DNA from: Trichococcus shcherbakoviae
GTDB taxonomy: Bacteria > Bacillota > Bacilli > Lactobacillales > Aerococcaceae
Reading direction: 5' to 3'
Assembly: GCF_963666195.1 (NCBI RefSeq)
Contig: NZ_OY762653.1
Span: 434,001 to 498,000, forward strand
DNA: 64,000 nt
The translations under genes were made by a program, and so were the position numbers. Below the pieces are notes generated by a model. It had not been told where the DNA came from, searched no databases, and saw only the letters and a program-made list of their open reading frames with translations. Shown piece by piece: positions 1-9,073 of the stretch. Every line of letters begins with the position of its first letter. Positions within the stretch are counted from its first letter, which is position 1.

Positions 1-1625
1 TCTTCTTTCTCTACCGCTGGCATCTGATCAATCAAATCATTGATCCCGTCAACACTATAACTAGCATACTTCTCATTCACCTTAAGCTGATTGAAAATAT
101 GGTTATTCAATGTTGTCTGCTGGATTGTATCCTCATGCTCAACCTGAAATCCAAGAACAGCGTTGTCATCCAACGCATTTTTTATCGTGTAGGTATGCAA
201 CTGCTCTCCGTATTGATCATGAGTCGTACGGGCAAGTTGACCCTTGGCTTGCTTTTTGTTCTCTTCAAAAATTGGGGTTCCCGTGAAACCAAACCAAGTG
301 GAATTAGGGAAAAACTTTTTGATTTCATCCATCCCCTCAGCACTCAACGCGCGATGACATTCATCTACGACAAAAACAATGTGCTGTCCCAATAACTTCT
401 TGAATCGCTCTACGTTCTTGTTTTCTTTTTGTTTCTGAGCGTGACGCAAAGCTGACTCCAGTTTTTGACGTGTCGTGATGATCACCGTGTTGTTATTGGT
501 GTCAGACAACAGTGTCTTACTTAGTTCCTTGGAACTGCCTGTTCCAACAATCAGGCTATTTGCTCGTACATTCCCAGAAGATATCCCCGTGTTGAATTCA
601 GAAGCAAATTTTGTAAACTCGCTGGTCGTTTGATTGTCCAAGTCCTTGCGGTCTATCAGCATGATCGTCCGATCGACACCCGGCTTGCGTGCCAGCAATT
701 TTGTAGACACGAAGCTGGTCAGTGTTTTACCAGAGCCCGTCGCATGCCAAATAAATCCGGATTTATGCTTCATTGCAGATGTAAACAATGCCTCAATCGC
801 ATGGATTTGATACGGATGCAATACCATCAATACCTTGTTATCATTGTCTTCGCTGACGATTGTATAGTGCGCAATCAATCGATGCGCATCCGGAATATTG
901 AGTACTTGCTTCACAAATTCATATATATTTTCAACTTTGCGGTTATCGGTGGTTCTCCAGCTGAACAGGAATTTTCGGTCCATATTCTTTGGTAGCGCAT
1001 TCGCAAAATAGCGAGTCGTGTGTTCATTTGAAATCACAAACAGCTGCAGCGTCGAAAAGATGTTATTCCGAAACATGCCTTCTTCAGCATACTTTTTAAT
1101 TTGATTGAATGCCTGATAGTAGCCATCTTTCGCGCCTGCTTGTTTCAATTCGATTTGAACAATAGGCAGCCCATTGATCAATAAGGTCACGTCAAATCTA
1201 CGTTCCCTATCATCGATGTCTGACTTGCGTTTAGCAATTTGATTAACCACCTCATAAGTGGAAATCCCCCCGCCAATGTCCTGGTTTGAATATAAAATCA
1301 ATGACATCGAGCCCAAAGATACCTCTTCACGATCAATGGTAATGCGCGCAATACCATTTTCGCCCTTCAACCACTTTGCCGCATGGAATGGCGTCTTAGT
1401 GTGCAACAACAGTTCTATTTTTATCGAATCAAATTCCTTATCCGTAATCGGATTCTCGCCGATTTCGGATAAGTTATTTTGGGTAATTTTCCGGCGTAGA
1501 TTCTGCCATAAATCCTCTTCTGATTTTAGGTCACTGCGATAGTTCCACTGATTATGTCCCTCACCCAGAACCTGAATCAGATTTTCTTCAATTGTTGCCT
1601 CATCATTTCTCGGAATTTTGCACAT
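1..1625 (-). CDS. hsdR: Type I restriction enzyme R subunit (HsdR), N-terminal 541 residues, cut by window edge
   Basis: This is the motor and nuclease subunit of a type I restriction-modification complex, which translocates DNA and cuts it when the HsdS target is unmethylated. The frame is open from ATG at 1625 to the window start. I see a PD-(D/E)xK nuclease signature (FDVTLL then IELKQ, about residues 145-160), Walker A ATGSGKT near 295, DECH near 420 and the SF2 motif FTGTP just after. It lies beyond the silent hsdS and on the same strand as hsdM and hsdS. A TATAAT at 1682-1677 on this strand could be its own -10. The C-terminal part is outside the window, so intactness cannot be judged. 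Confidence 0.95.
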   Translation of the reverse strand, partial: MCKIPRNDEATIEENLIQVLGEGHNQWNYRSDLKSEEDLWQNLRRKITQNNLSEIGENPITDKEFDSIKIELLLHTKTPFHAAKWLKGENGIARITIDREEVSLGSMSLILYSNQDIGGGISTYEVVNQIAKRKSDIDDRERRFDVTLLINGLPIVQIELKQAGAKDGYYQAFNQIKKYAEEGMFRNNIFSTLQLFVISNEHTTRYFANALPKNMDRKFLFSWRTTDNRKVENIYEFVKQVLNIPDAHRLIAHYTIVSEDNDNKVLMVLHPYQIHAIEALFTSAMKHKSGFIWHATGSGKTLTSFVSTKLLARKPGVDRTIMLIDRKDLDNQTTSEFTKFASEFNTGISSGNVRANSLIVGTGSSKELSKTLLSDTNNNTVIITTRQKLESALRHAQKQKENKNVERFKKLLGQHIVFVVDECHRALSAEGMDEIKKFFPNSTWFGFTGTPIFEENKKQAKGQLARTTHDQYGEQLHTYTIKNALDDNAVLGFQVEHEDTIQQTTLNNHIFNQLKVNEKYASYSVDGINDLIDQMPAVEKE

Positions 1626-1712
1626 AAGCTTCCCACCTAAACTATATACTTAATTCCCCCACAAATTATCTATTAAATTATATCACGATTGTTTCATTTA
1701 ATGTGGTATTTC

Positions 1713-1740
1713 TGAGTATTGAGTATTGAGTGTTGAGCGT
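1713..1740 (+). repeat. Four tandem 7-bp units at the truncated end of the silent hsdS
   Basis: Four consecutive heptamers (TGAGTAT, TGAGTAT, TGAGTGT, TGAGCGT) end exactly where homology to the expressed hsdS begins. The TGA of the last unit (1734-1736) is the in-frame stop that seals the silent copy. The unit could be a slippage tract or part of a recombination site; the sequence alone does not decide. Confidence 0.6.
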
Positions 1741-1757
1741 GGGAACAGCGTAAGTTA
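1740..1757 (+). repeat. Inverted repeat arm IR-18 (left), 5' end of silent hsdS
   Basis: These 18 bp, encoding WEQRKL, are an exact inverted copy of 5078-5095 in the expressed hsdS. Recombination between the two arms would swap the whole body of the two hsdS genes. A one-mismatch copy lies at 2355-2372, before the second target recognition domain of the silent gene. Confidence 0.8.
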
Positions 1758-2220
1758 GGTGAATTAGCATCCTTTTCAAAGGGAACTGGATACACTAAAG
1801 GAGATTTAAAGGCTATAGGGAAACCGATAATACTCTATGGACGGTTATACACCAAGTATGAAACGGTTATAGAAAATGTCGACACATTTGTAGATGAAAA
1901 AGAAAAGTCTGTAATAAGTGCTGGAAACGAAGTAATCGTTCCCGCTTCAGGAGAGACGTCAGAAGATATTTCAAGAGCATCAGTAGTGGCAAAACCGGGA
2001 ATCATCCTTGGTGGAGATTTAAATATTGTCAAACCTAATACAGAAATTAACCCGTCATTTCTAGCTCTGACAATTTCAAATGGTAGACAACAAAAGGAAT
2101 TAAGTAAAAAAGCGCAAGGGAAATCGGTTGTTCATTTACATAATTCGGATTTAAAAGAAGTAAATCTGGTATACCCTCAGAAGGAAGAACAATCTAAAAT
2201 CGGGAATTTCTTCAAGCACC

Positions 2221-2338
2221 TTGACGATACTATCGCTCTTCATCTTTGTAAGCAACACCAATTAGAGGCATTGAAACAAAGCTTGATAAAAGATATACTC
2301 CCCCAAAATGATTCTGTTATCCCACGCCTTAGGTTTGC
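2221..2338 (+). repeat. Inverted repeat arm IR-118 (left), HsdS central spacer
   Basis: These 118 bp are an exact inverted copy of 4473-4590, compared base by base. They encode the helical spacer between the two target recognition domains. Identity stops abruptly on both sides. Inversion here would exchange only the second recognition domain and would flip the recombinase gene with it. Confidence 0.95.
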
Positions 2339-2947
2339 TGGTTTTTCTGATTCATGGGAACAGCGCAAGTTAGGAGATTTGGCTGAGAGCTTTGAATATG
2401 GTTTAAATGCAAGTGCCACTATTTATGATGGAGAAAATAAATATATACGCATTACAGATATCGATGAATCAAGCCATCTATTTTTACAGAAGAACTTAAC
2501 TTCTCCAGATACGGATTTATCCAACGCTAACAATTATCTGCTTGAAACAGGGGACTTATTATTTGCGAGAACTGGTGCAAGTGTTGGTAAATCCTATCAA
2601 TACAATATTAGCGATGGAAAGGTGTATTTTGCTGGTTTTCTTATCCGCGCTAGAATCAGGCCAGAGGTTAACTCTAACTTTATTTTTCAAAATACATTCA
2701 CTTCAAATTATCAGAATTTTATAAAAATTACCTCTCAAAGATCTGGACAACCTGGAGTAAATGCGCAAGAATACGCTACATTTGATTTAGTTATTCCTTC
2801 GAAAAAAGAGCAAGACCAGCTTGGAAGTTACTTCGAACAGCTCGATAAAACTATCAAGCTTCAGCAATGTAAGCTCGAGAAGTTAATAGAATTGAAGCAC
2901 GTGCTATTAGGAAAGATGTTCCTCTAGTTAATTTTTGCAGTAACCAG

Positions 2948-3005
2948 AAAACCTCCTGATAATAAAGTGATGACATGTTCATCAAATTTATTATCAGGAG
3001 GTTTT
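2948..3005 (+). promoter_or_regulatory. Long hairpin covering the recombinase ribosome-binding site
   Basis: A 19-bp perfect inverted repeat (2948-2966 with 2987-3005) encloses a second small stem (TGATGA/TCATCA). The right arm contains the AGGAGG Shine-Dalgarno of the downstream TTG start at 3010, so in mRNA read from upstream the site would be paired. The T-rich end could also make it a terminator for the silent hsdS. Either role would limit recombinase synthesis. Confidence 0.75.
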
Positions 3006-3009
3006 TATT

Positions 3010-3939
3010 TTGGTTAGAAAGAACAAATCAGATCAGTTGTTTTACAAGTACTTTGAGGAATGGATTGAGTTATACAAAGTAGGCGCAGTTCGGGATGTTA
3101 CTTTGAACAAATACAATATGTCATTGCAAAGGGTTAATGAACTGGCGCCAAGTTTAAAAGTTGGAGAGATGGACAGAAGAAAATACCAGCAACTATTGAA
3201 TGATTACGCAATTACGCATGAGAAACAAACCACAATGGATTTTCATCATCAATTAAAAGGAGCTATACTTGATGCGGTTGATGAGGGATTGATTGATACT
3301 AATCCAACGCGAAAAATCATCATCAAGGGTAAAAAGCCCAAAGAGAAGCGGACGAAATTTTTAAATCAGTTTGAAATTCAGGCACTGTTAAGGAAATTAG
3401 ATTTGACACAAGAAATAAGTTGGGATTGGTTTATCTTATTAGTTGCAAAAACAGGCCTTCGCTTTTCCGAGGCATTGGCGCTTACTCCGAATGACTTCGA
3501 TTTTTCGAAACAGAAGCTAAGTATCACTAAAACTTGGAATTATAAAGGAACCAAAGGTGAGTTCCAGCCAACGAAGAATGAGTCTTCTAAAAGAACACTT
3601 CAAATTGATTGGCAGACAGCTATGCAATTCTCTCAGCTTATTAAACACCTGGATGCTGATAAGCCAATTTTCGTGAAGAGCAGAGTCTTTAATTCCACTA
3701 TAAATTATCGCCTGAAAGTACTCTGCACAAATGCGAACATCCCAATCATCACAATCCACAGTTTGAGACATACTCATGCTTCATTATTATTGTTTGCTGG
3801 TGTGTCGATTGCGAGCGTTGCCACTAGATTAGGACACTCAAGCATGACCACTACCCAAGAAACCTATCTCCACATCATTCAAGAACTAGAAAATCAAGAC
3901 AACGAGAAGATCATGAAGCATTTGGCTTTGTTGATATGA
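3010..3939 (+). CDS. Tyrosine recombinase of the hsdS inversion system
   Basis: This 309-residue site-specific recombinase has an N-terminal SAM-like core-binding domain (about 5-100) and a C-terminal catalytic domain. The catalytic set is visible: R151 (TGLRFSEAL), K189, H250-x-x-R253 (HSLRHTH), H276 (LGHSS) and Y286 (ETYLHI). It starts with TTG at 3010, preceded by AGGAGG at 2997-3002. Its place between two oppositely oriented hsdS genes matches recombinases of phase-variable type I loci (the PsrA/CreX type in streptococci), so I infer that it drives inversion at the flanking repeats. It could also be a degenerate phage-type integrase, but no phage genes are near. Confidence 0.9.
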   Translation: MVRKNKSDQLFYKYFEEWIELYKVGAVRDVTLNKYNMSLQRVNELAPSLKVGEMDRRKYQQLLNDYAITHEKQTTMDFHHQLKGAILDAVDEGLIDTNPTRKIIIKGKKPKEKRTKFLNQFEIQALLRKLDLTQEISWDWFILLVAKTGLRFSEALALTPNDFDFSKQKLSITKTWNYKGTKGEFQPTKNESSKRTLQIDWQTAMQFSQLIKHLDADKPIFVKSRVFNSTINYRLKVLCTNANIPIITIHSLRHTHASLLLFAGVSIASVATRLGHSSMTTTQETYLHIIQELENQDNEKIMKHLALLI

Positions 3940-3942
3940 ACT

Positions 3943-3969
3943 AAAAAAGGCACCTTGTGTGCCTTTTTT
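3943..3969. terminator. Bidirectional terminator between recombinase and hsdS
   Basis: An A6-GGCAC / GTGCC-T6 hairpin separates the convergent recombinase and hsdS genes. It overlaps the hsdS stop codon at 3968-3970. Confidence 0.85.
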
Positions 3970-5152
3970 AAATGAACATTTTGTTGAGTAAAGTTCTTTT
4001 TAAGGAGTGTATATTGTCAATTTTTTGTTGATGATGAAAAATTGTCTCATCTAATTGTTTGAAAAACGATCCAATCTTTTGCTGCTCTTCTAAAGATGGA
4101 AACGTTCTAGTAACTTTTTCAATAACTGCTTTAGATAAACTGGGAACCCCAGTTGATTCATCCATAGTTTTCCAATTAATACTTTGGGTTAATGTAAATA
4201 AAAAATATATATCATGGTTTGGGAGCGGTGTCAGATAAAATAATGTATCTACAGTCCAAAATGGAGCTTTTAAATATTGTGGCTTATCAATTGTTCCTTT
4301 ACGACCAAGTCCAATACCATCAACGTTTGATAGTTTACCATCGACAGATAACATATATCCTCCAGTTCCATATACAGGAATGTCACCTTCATTCAAATGC
4401 TTGTAATCTCTTCCCGAATTAATCTTAAGAACCTCTTTTAACTGATGATGTTCCCAAGGCTTAATGAAGTTTGCAAACCTAAGGCGTGGGATAACAGAAT
4501 CATTTTGGGGGAGTATATCTTTTATCAAGCTTTGTTTCAATGCCTCTAATTGGTGTTGCTTACAAAGATGAAGAGCGATAGTATCGTCAATCAAATTGAA
4601 GAAATTACCAACTCGTTTTTGTTCGTCAATTTCTAACGGAATAGTTACATCTAGTTTTGCAAATTCTTTCATTCCAATTCCTTTTGCTGTTCCTCCGGAA
4701 GCATTAGCTTGCAATTTATTCTGAAATAAGGGAGTTCTTAACAATTGAGCTAAAAAATTATTATTTAAGTTATCAGGATTAGTTTTAAATCCAACCGCTC
4801 TTTGGTTTAAAATATATCCATCATCATCAGGTATTTGGGCAACATTACCTAAAGGAGCCTCTGTTGTAAAAATCACATCTCCTTTTTCTAATCTTTCAAA
4901 TCCCATCCATCTTTCAAATAATGCTTGATTCCCACATTTAGCATCAACTGCTTTATCAATGTACCCATCTTTCACATTTAATGCAGACAAAACTAAATAT
5001 CCAGTACTTTCCCACTTCATTCCAAATTTTGTAGGGCTTTTCCCTCTGTAATCCAACACTTTATCAATCTCACCGATTAACTTACGCTGTTCCCAATCTT
5101 CAACAAAGCCTTCGAATCGCAGTTCCGGGACTCTTTTTTCCGTTTCAGTCAT
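3968..5152 (-). CDS. hsdS: Type I specificity subunit HsdS, expressed copy
   Basis: This 394-residue protein sets the DNA sequence read by the complex. It shows the usual two halves: target recognition domain 1 (about 20-185), conserved helical spacer (IALHLCKQHQLEALKQ, near 195-215), domain 2 (about 235-365) and a C-terminal helix. The ATG at 5152 overlaps the hsdM stop by one base, so the two are translationally coupled and this is the expressed allele. Both junctions with the silent copy lie inside this gene: IR-18 at residues 20-25 and IR-118 at the spacer. Recombination would keep the first 19 residues and replace what follows. Confidence 0.95.
   Translation of the reverse strand: MTETEKRVPELRFEGFVEDWEQRKLIGEIDKVLDYRGKSPTKFGMKWESTGYLVLSALNVKDGYIDKAVDAKCGNQALFERWMGFERLEKGDVIFTTEAPLGNVAQIPDDDGYILNQRAVGFKTNPDNLNNNFLAQLLRTPLFQNKLQANASGGTAKGIGMKEFAKLDVTIPLEIDEQKRVGNFFNLIDDTIALHLCKQHQLEALKQSLIKDILPQNDSVIPRLRFANFIKPWEHHQLKEVLKINSGRDYKHLNEGDIPVYGTGGYMLSVDGKLSNVDGIGLGRKGTIDKPQYLKAPFWTVDTLFYLTPLPNHDIYFLFTLTQSINWKTMDESTGVPSLSKAVIEKVTRTFPSLEEQQKIGSFFKQLDETIFHHQQKIDNIHSLKRTLLNKMFI
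4473..4590 (-). repeat. Inverted repeat arm IR-118 (right), inside expressed hsdS
   Basis: This is the exact inverted partner of 2221-2338. The two arms are about 2.1 kb apart and enclose the recombinase gene. Confidence 0.95.
5078..5095 (-). repeat. Inverted repeat arm IR-18 (right), near the hsdS start
   Basis: This is the exact inverted partner of 1740-1757. Inversion between these arms would place the silent body behind the hsdS start codon. Confidence 0.8.
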
Positions 5153-6738
5153 TACCGAAACACCGCCTTTGTGGCCTCGATAATATCACGGGTTTCATCG
5201 GTCACCGCTAGTTCGTCGAGCATTGAAAGGAAATCATTTTCGGCTTCTTTGATTTGCTGATTGAGAGACACTAGCTCTTTTCCTAGCTCAACAATATCGA
5301 TCTCTTCCTGTTCCTCGAATGTATCAACATAACGTGGAATATTTAAGTTGAAGTCATTTTCTTTGATTTCATCGAAGCTGGCAACGTACGCGTACTTCTC
5401 AACGTTTACTCTATTTTGATAGGTTTCGACAACTTTATCGATGTTCTCTAGCGACAGCTTATTCTGGTTCTTGCCTTTGATAAATTCTTTGCTAGCGTCA
5501 ATAAACAGAACATCGCGTGTCGTACGGTTTTTCTTCAAAATAATGACTGTAGTAGGAATTGAAGTTCCAAAGAACAGATTAGCTGGCAACCCAATTACTG
5601 TATCAATGCTGCCGTCTTCTAATAGTTTCTTACGAATGACACCCTCTGCTGCACCACGGAACAGAACTCCATGAGGCAGTACAATGGCCATTTTCCCGGA
5701 ATCTTTCAAGTGGTAAAAGCCGTGTAACAAGAAAGCAAAGTCAGCTTTCGATTTTGGCGCTAGTTTTCCGTATTTATTGAAGCGTGAATCATCCAAAAAA
5801 GTATCATCAGCAGTCCATTTTGCTGAATAAGGCGGGTTCATTACAACCGAATCAAAAGTATACGGTTCATCTGTAGGCCAGTCTTTGTTCAGCGTATCGC
5901 CATTGCGCAATCGGATATCTTCATTATCGACTCCATGCAAAATAAGATTCATTTTTGCAAGATTGAAGGTAGTCGTGTTCAACTCCTGGCCATGATATTT
6001 CACACTTTCAGGAAAGTTTAAGTAATTGCGGATATTCAGCATTAAAGATCCCGATCCCATCGTTGGATCAAATACGCTGAAGAGTTGCTTTTCTTCCTGC
6101 CCGATAGCTGCAATTCGCGCCATCATGTCAGATACTTCGTGCGGCGTATAGAATTCGCCCGCCTTTTTCCCTGCTTCAGAGGCAAATTGGCTGATCAGGA
6201 ATTCATAGGCATCCCCGATAACATCTCCATTATGACCGAGCACATCGACGTTATTCAGTTTTTTTAGAACCTCAGAAATTGTGATATTCCGTTGCTGATC
6301 GTCTGCTCCAAGTTTTTTTGATTTTAAATCTACGTCATCAAACAAACCGTTGAACTGGCTATATTTTGTTGAAAGATCTATGAAGGCTTTATTCAGGTCA
6401 TTCAATTGGAAAATGTTCTGTTTCGCTTCGCTCGTCAAAACATTGAACAAGAAATCAGGTTCGATATCATAGCCAAGAGTGTCCACTAAGGTTTCAATCA
6501 AATCACTCTTTGAATCTTCATCTGCCAATAGCTCACGATATAATTGCGTTTGCTTTTCTGGCGTGTTGTATTCCGCTAAAGTCTCGTCAGCTAACTCAAC
6601 TACTTTTTCCAACAGTTTGTCAGAAAGGTATTTATAGAATATCAATCCTAACAGGTAGTTCTTATATTCTGACGCATCCATTTTGCTGCGCAGATTGTCT
6701 GCTGCACTAAATAATTTTGAATTTAACTCGGCTCCCAT
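5152..6738 (-). CDS. hsdM: Type I DNA adenine methyltransferase HsdM
   Basis: This 528-residue subunit transfers a methyl group from S-adenosylmethionine to adenine in the sequence chosen by HsdS, and is also needed for restriction. It has an N-terminal helical domain, the type I family motif GEFYTPHEV (194-202), motif I DPTMGSG (224-230) and catalytic motif IV NPPY (301-304). GAGGAG lies about 10 nt before the ATG at 6738. It is followed directly by hsdS and preceded by the OLD-family gene with a 55-bp gap that also has an AT-rich promoter-like stretch, so it may be transcribed alone or with the nuclease. Confidence 0.97.
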   Translation of the reverse strand: MGAELNSKLFSAADNLRSKMDASEYKNYLLGLIFYKYLSDKLLEKVVELADETLAEYNTPEKQTQLYRELLADEDSKSDLIETLVDTLGYDIEPDFLFNVLTSEAKQNIFQLNDLNKAFIDLSTKYSQFNGLFDDVDLKSKKLGADDQQRNITISEVLKKLNNVDVLGHNGDVIGDAYEFLISQFASEAGKKAGEFYTPHEVSDMMARIAAIGQEEKQLFSVFDPTMGSGSLMLNIRNYLNFPESVKYHGQELNTTTFNLAKMNLILHGVDNEDIRLRNGDTLNKDWPTDEPYTFDSVVMNPPYSAKWTADDTFLDDSRFNKYGKLAPKSKADFAFLLHGFYHLKDSGKMAIVLPHGVLFRGAAEGVIRKKLLEDGSIDTVIGLPANLFFGTSIPTTVIILKKNRTTRDVLFIDASKEFIKGKNQNKLSLENIDKVVETYQNRVNVEKYAYVASFDEIKENDFNLNIPRYVDTFEEQEEIDIVELGKELVSLNQQIKEAENDFLSMLDELAVTDETRDIIEATKAVFR

Positions 6739-6793
6739 ATAATAAAAATGCTCCTCTATAAATATAATTTTTTAATGTATTACTTATTCAAAA

Positions 6794-8605
6794 TTAACCA
6801 TGAAGTTTTGCCATTTCATCAAAAAGTGTTGCAAAATTTAGTTTTGTTTCATTTGAAATCACAATATTTTCGTTGTCCATGAAACGAGATAACCTAACTG
6901 CATCAATCATTTTTGACTCTGATTTTTTCACTAATTCTTTTTTCAAACCACATAATTCAAAGTCGTTTTTATCTATTAAATCTTCTATTGTTATGTTCTC
7001 TCCATTACATACTGAGGATAAATTAATTGTATTAGCCAAACCATATTTCTCACGTGCTTTGGTTTGTTCACGAATTCCCGCTTTGTCATAATCATATAAG
7101 CAAACATATCTCATACCCCAACTCCATAATATAAGACCTAGATTGTAAATATTTGAAGCCCCCACCGCAGGGATAAAAACAAATTTATGTTCATCTAAAT
7201 ACTTAGCTATAGCTCGCAAATAAACTGCATCAGTAACACCTTCAGTAATCACATTTATTTTGTCACGATGAATACCAAGTATGTGCTCTTGCGACATTCC
7301 TATAGATTTCAATATGGGTGATAAAGATTCTTTTTTAGATGAGTCTAATATTTTTTCGCTAAATACTGAATTAACAATTTCTGTTTCTCCTTTTTTATTT
7401 TTCTGAATTACCTTAATATCAGAAATATGATCTTCGCTAATCATGAAGGGAGAGTGAGTGGAATATAATATCTGATAATTGTATGGTAAATTATAAAATA
7501 ATCTCCTTAACTCTTTCTGAGCATCCACATGCAAATAAACACCAGGTTCGTCGATAACAAATAATAAATTTTCATTCCGTATATTGTTGGACAAAATAGT
7601 GATATATAAATTTAAATACCATTTTAAACCATTACTGCGTTCGGAGATATTGATATTCCCTGAAGTACCCTTGACGAAAAATCTCAATGTATTATTTTCA
7701 ATTCTTACAACTAAAGATACTCTTTCTTGCGGGTAGAACGCATTAAATTGTTTATTTACATTTTCGTTAATCAGTTCGACCAATTCATCAATCAAATCTT
7801 GTTTCCTTCCACTATCCCCAGTTAACATCATCTCCTGAAATGTTTGTTCATCGATTCCAACTGCTCTTATAAAATTTACTAGCATGTTACCATGAGTAGA
7901 TCTTAAGTTATTAAAATCTTCTTTCTTAAATGCATATGTGGAATTTAGATTTTCTTCTTTATAGTAAAATATTTCTGGAAACTTATCATAATAGCGGTTA
8001 ATATAATTTTGAACAAATTCGAGATTTTGATAAAATTCATTAGAGTCATCATTATTCAATATATGTTTTTTAAGGGAGAACATATATTGAATCTGAGCTT
8101 TCCAATTTAAATTATGATTCTCAGATAATTTTTCCAATATTGGAAGAGCTGTATAAAAAATTTGGTTATGAAACTTATGTTGAGCATTGAAGTGAGCAGT
8201 CAAAATATCTCTGAGTTTCTCTACTCTAAGTACATATTCCGAACTATCGAAAAATTCCTTTCCGAATCCTGAAGAAATCCTTCCAGTAAATGGTGTATCT
8301 TTAGTATTAAATTCAATTTTTGTTCTTTGGCTTTTGACATTGAAATACTCTTTCATTTTTTCATCTATCACAAATGTTATGCTAACTTCTGTAGGCAAAT
8401 CAAGTTTATTTCTACTTGGAAATCTTATTAAACCTCGAGTAGTATCATTGCTTGAATTCACGTTAATATTTCCAATACAATCTAGCACATTGCTTTTTCC
8501 TGATTCATTTTTTCCAATTATTGCCGTTACGTCATTGTGTAACGAGAGAGATTGTTGGTTAGATATTGATTTATAATTAGATATTTCTATTTTTTCAATT
8601 CTCAT
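6794..8605 (-). CDS. OLD-family ATP-dependent endonuclease (AAA ATPase plus TOPRIM)
   Basis: This 603-residue protein joins an ABC/SMC-like ATPase domain to a TOPRIM nuclease domain. Walker A GKNESGKS is at 31-38, Walker B LLFVIDEPG near 347, the H-loop region STHSPF follows, and TOPRIM shows ITEGVTD near 450 and DYDKAG near 502. GGAGTG lies just before the ATG at 8605. Family members act in phage exclusion and DNA processing. No UvrD helicase gene is adjacent, so it is not a Gabija pair; its neighbour is hsdM on the same strand. It is strongly AT-rich compared with the housekeeping genes of the window, which suggests acquisition with the restriction locus. Confidence 0.88.
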   Translation of the reverse strand: MRIEKIEISNYKSISNQQSLSLHNDVTAIIGKNESGKSNVLDCIGNINVNSSNDTTRGLIRFPSRNKLDLPTEVSITFVIDEKMKEYFNVKSQRTKIEFNTKDTPFTGRISSGFGKEFFDSSEYVLRVEKLRDILTAHFNAQHKFHNQIFYTALPILEKLSENHNLNWKAQIQYMFSLKKHILNNDDSNEFYQNLEFVQNYINRYYDKFPEIFYYKEENLNSTYAFKKEDFNNLRSTHGNMLVNFIRAVGIDEQTFQEMMLTGDSGRKQDLIDELVELINENVNKQFNAFYPQERVSLVVRIENNTLRFFVKGTSGNINISERSNGLKWYLNLYITILSNNIRNENLLFVIDEPGVYLHVDAQKELRRLFYNLPYNYQILYSTHSPFMISEDHISDIKVIQKNKKGETEIVNSVFSEKILDSSKKESLSPILKSIGMSQEHILGIHRDKINVITEGVTDAVYLRAIAKYLDEHKFVFIPAVGASNIYNLGLILWSWGMRYVCLYDYDKAGIREQTKAREKYGLANTINLSSVCNGENITIEDLIDKNDFELCGLKKELVKKSESKMIDAVRLSRFMDNENIVISNETKLNFATLFDEMAKLHG

Positions 8606-9073
8606 ATTTTCACTCCAATCAATAGATGGTTCAGTTTGGCAAAAAATAAACTGATATGAAAACTATAAACAGGCCTACTTGATAGTATAACATGACTATT
8701 ACAGATTATATTAGACTAAAAACCTTAATTATTCGCACTTCCTTAAAACCTGACTTGAAAAATTATTTCTCTTCACTAACGTTTGATTTTTCGTAAAATC
8801 GCTAATTAAATTTAGATAAATATTAATTCAGCATTCCCTCAAAAGCACTTTTGTACATCTAGCACGATTTAGACGATAAGGAAGACGAGCCCAAGAAAAT
8901 TCAAGTCGTCGCAGGAAACCAAAGCTTTGCGTGCTAGCCAATAAACTGAACCTGAAGTGCGTGTTCCCGGAAGCCGACATCCTGATCCAATGCACTTTGA
9001 CGGTCGGAAAAAAAGGCAGAGGAAGCATTGCAGATTTTGAAGGGGTTCAATACGGAGGTTAAATGAACAAACT
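8606..9073. other. Gene-free stretch with a possible decayed gene end at about 8,885-9,064 (+)
   Basis: The first 230 bp are AT-rich and should hold the promoter of the OLD-family gene; a TATACT-like hexamer lies near 8,685 on the minus strand. From about 8,885 the plus strand shows protein-like stretches in different frames (ADILIQC, then EEALQILKGFNTEVK before a TGA at 9063). They are interrupted by a stop and by a slip at an A7 run. I read this as a relic of a gene I cannot name. Confidence 0.35.

Larger units (their letters stand above)
1737..2927 (+). pseudogene. hsdS: Silent hsdS cassette without start codon (alternative specificity subunit)
   Basis: The frame is open from 1737 to the TAG at 2925 and encodes two complete target recognition domains separated by the conserved HsdS spacer (IALHLCKQHQLEALKQ). 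An in-frame TGA at 1734-1736 and the absence of the first roughly 19 residues found in the expressed copy mean it has no natural start; a GTG at 1986 is internal to the first domain. It faces the opposite way to hsdM and hsdR. Both recognition domains differ from those of the expressed hsdS, while the central spacer is identical at DNA level. I read it as a storage copy that becomes expressed on inversion rather than as a decaying pseudogene, because the body carries no frameshift or stop. Confidence 0.9.

Noticed and set aside
1986-2927. Silent hsdS as an independently expressed gene from GTG at 1986
   Set aside because: The GTG is inside the first recognition domain and has no ribosome-binding site; upstream homology to the expressed hsdS continues to 1740.
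6794-8605. OLD-family gene at the restriction locus as a second Gabija system
   Set aside because: No UvrD-like helicase gene is adjacent on either side.
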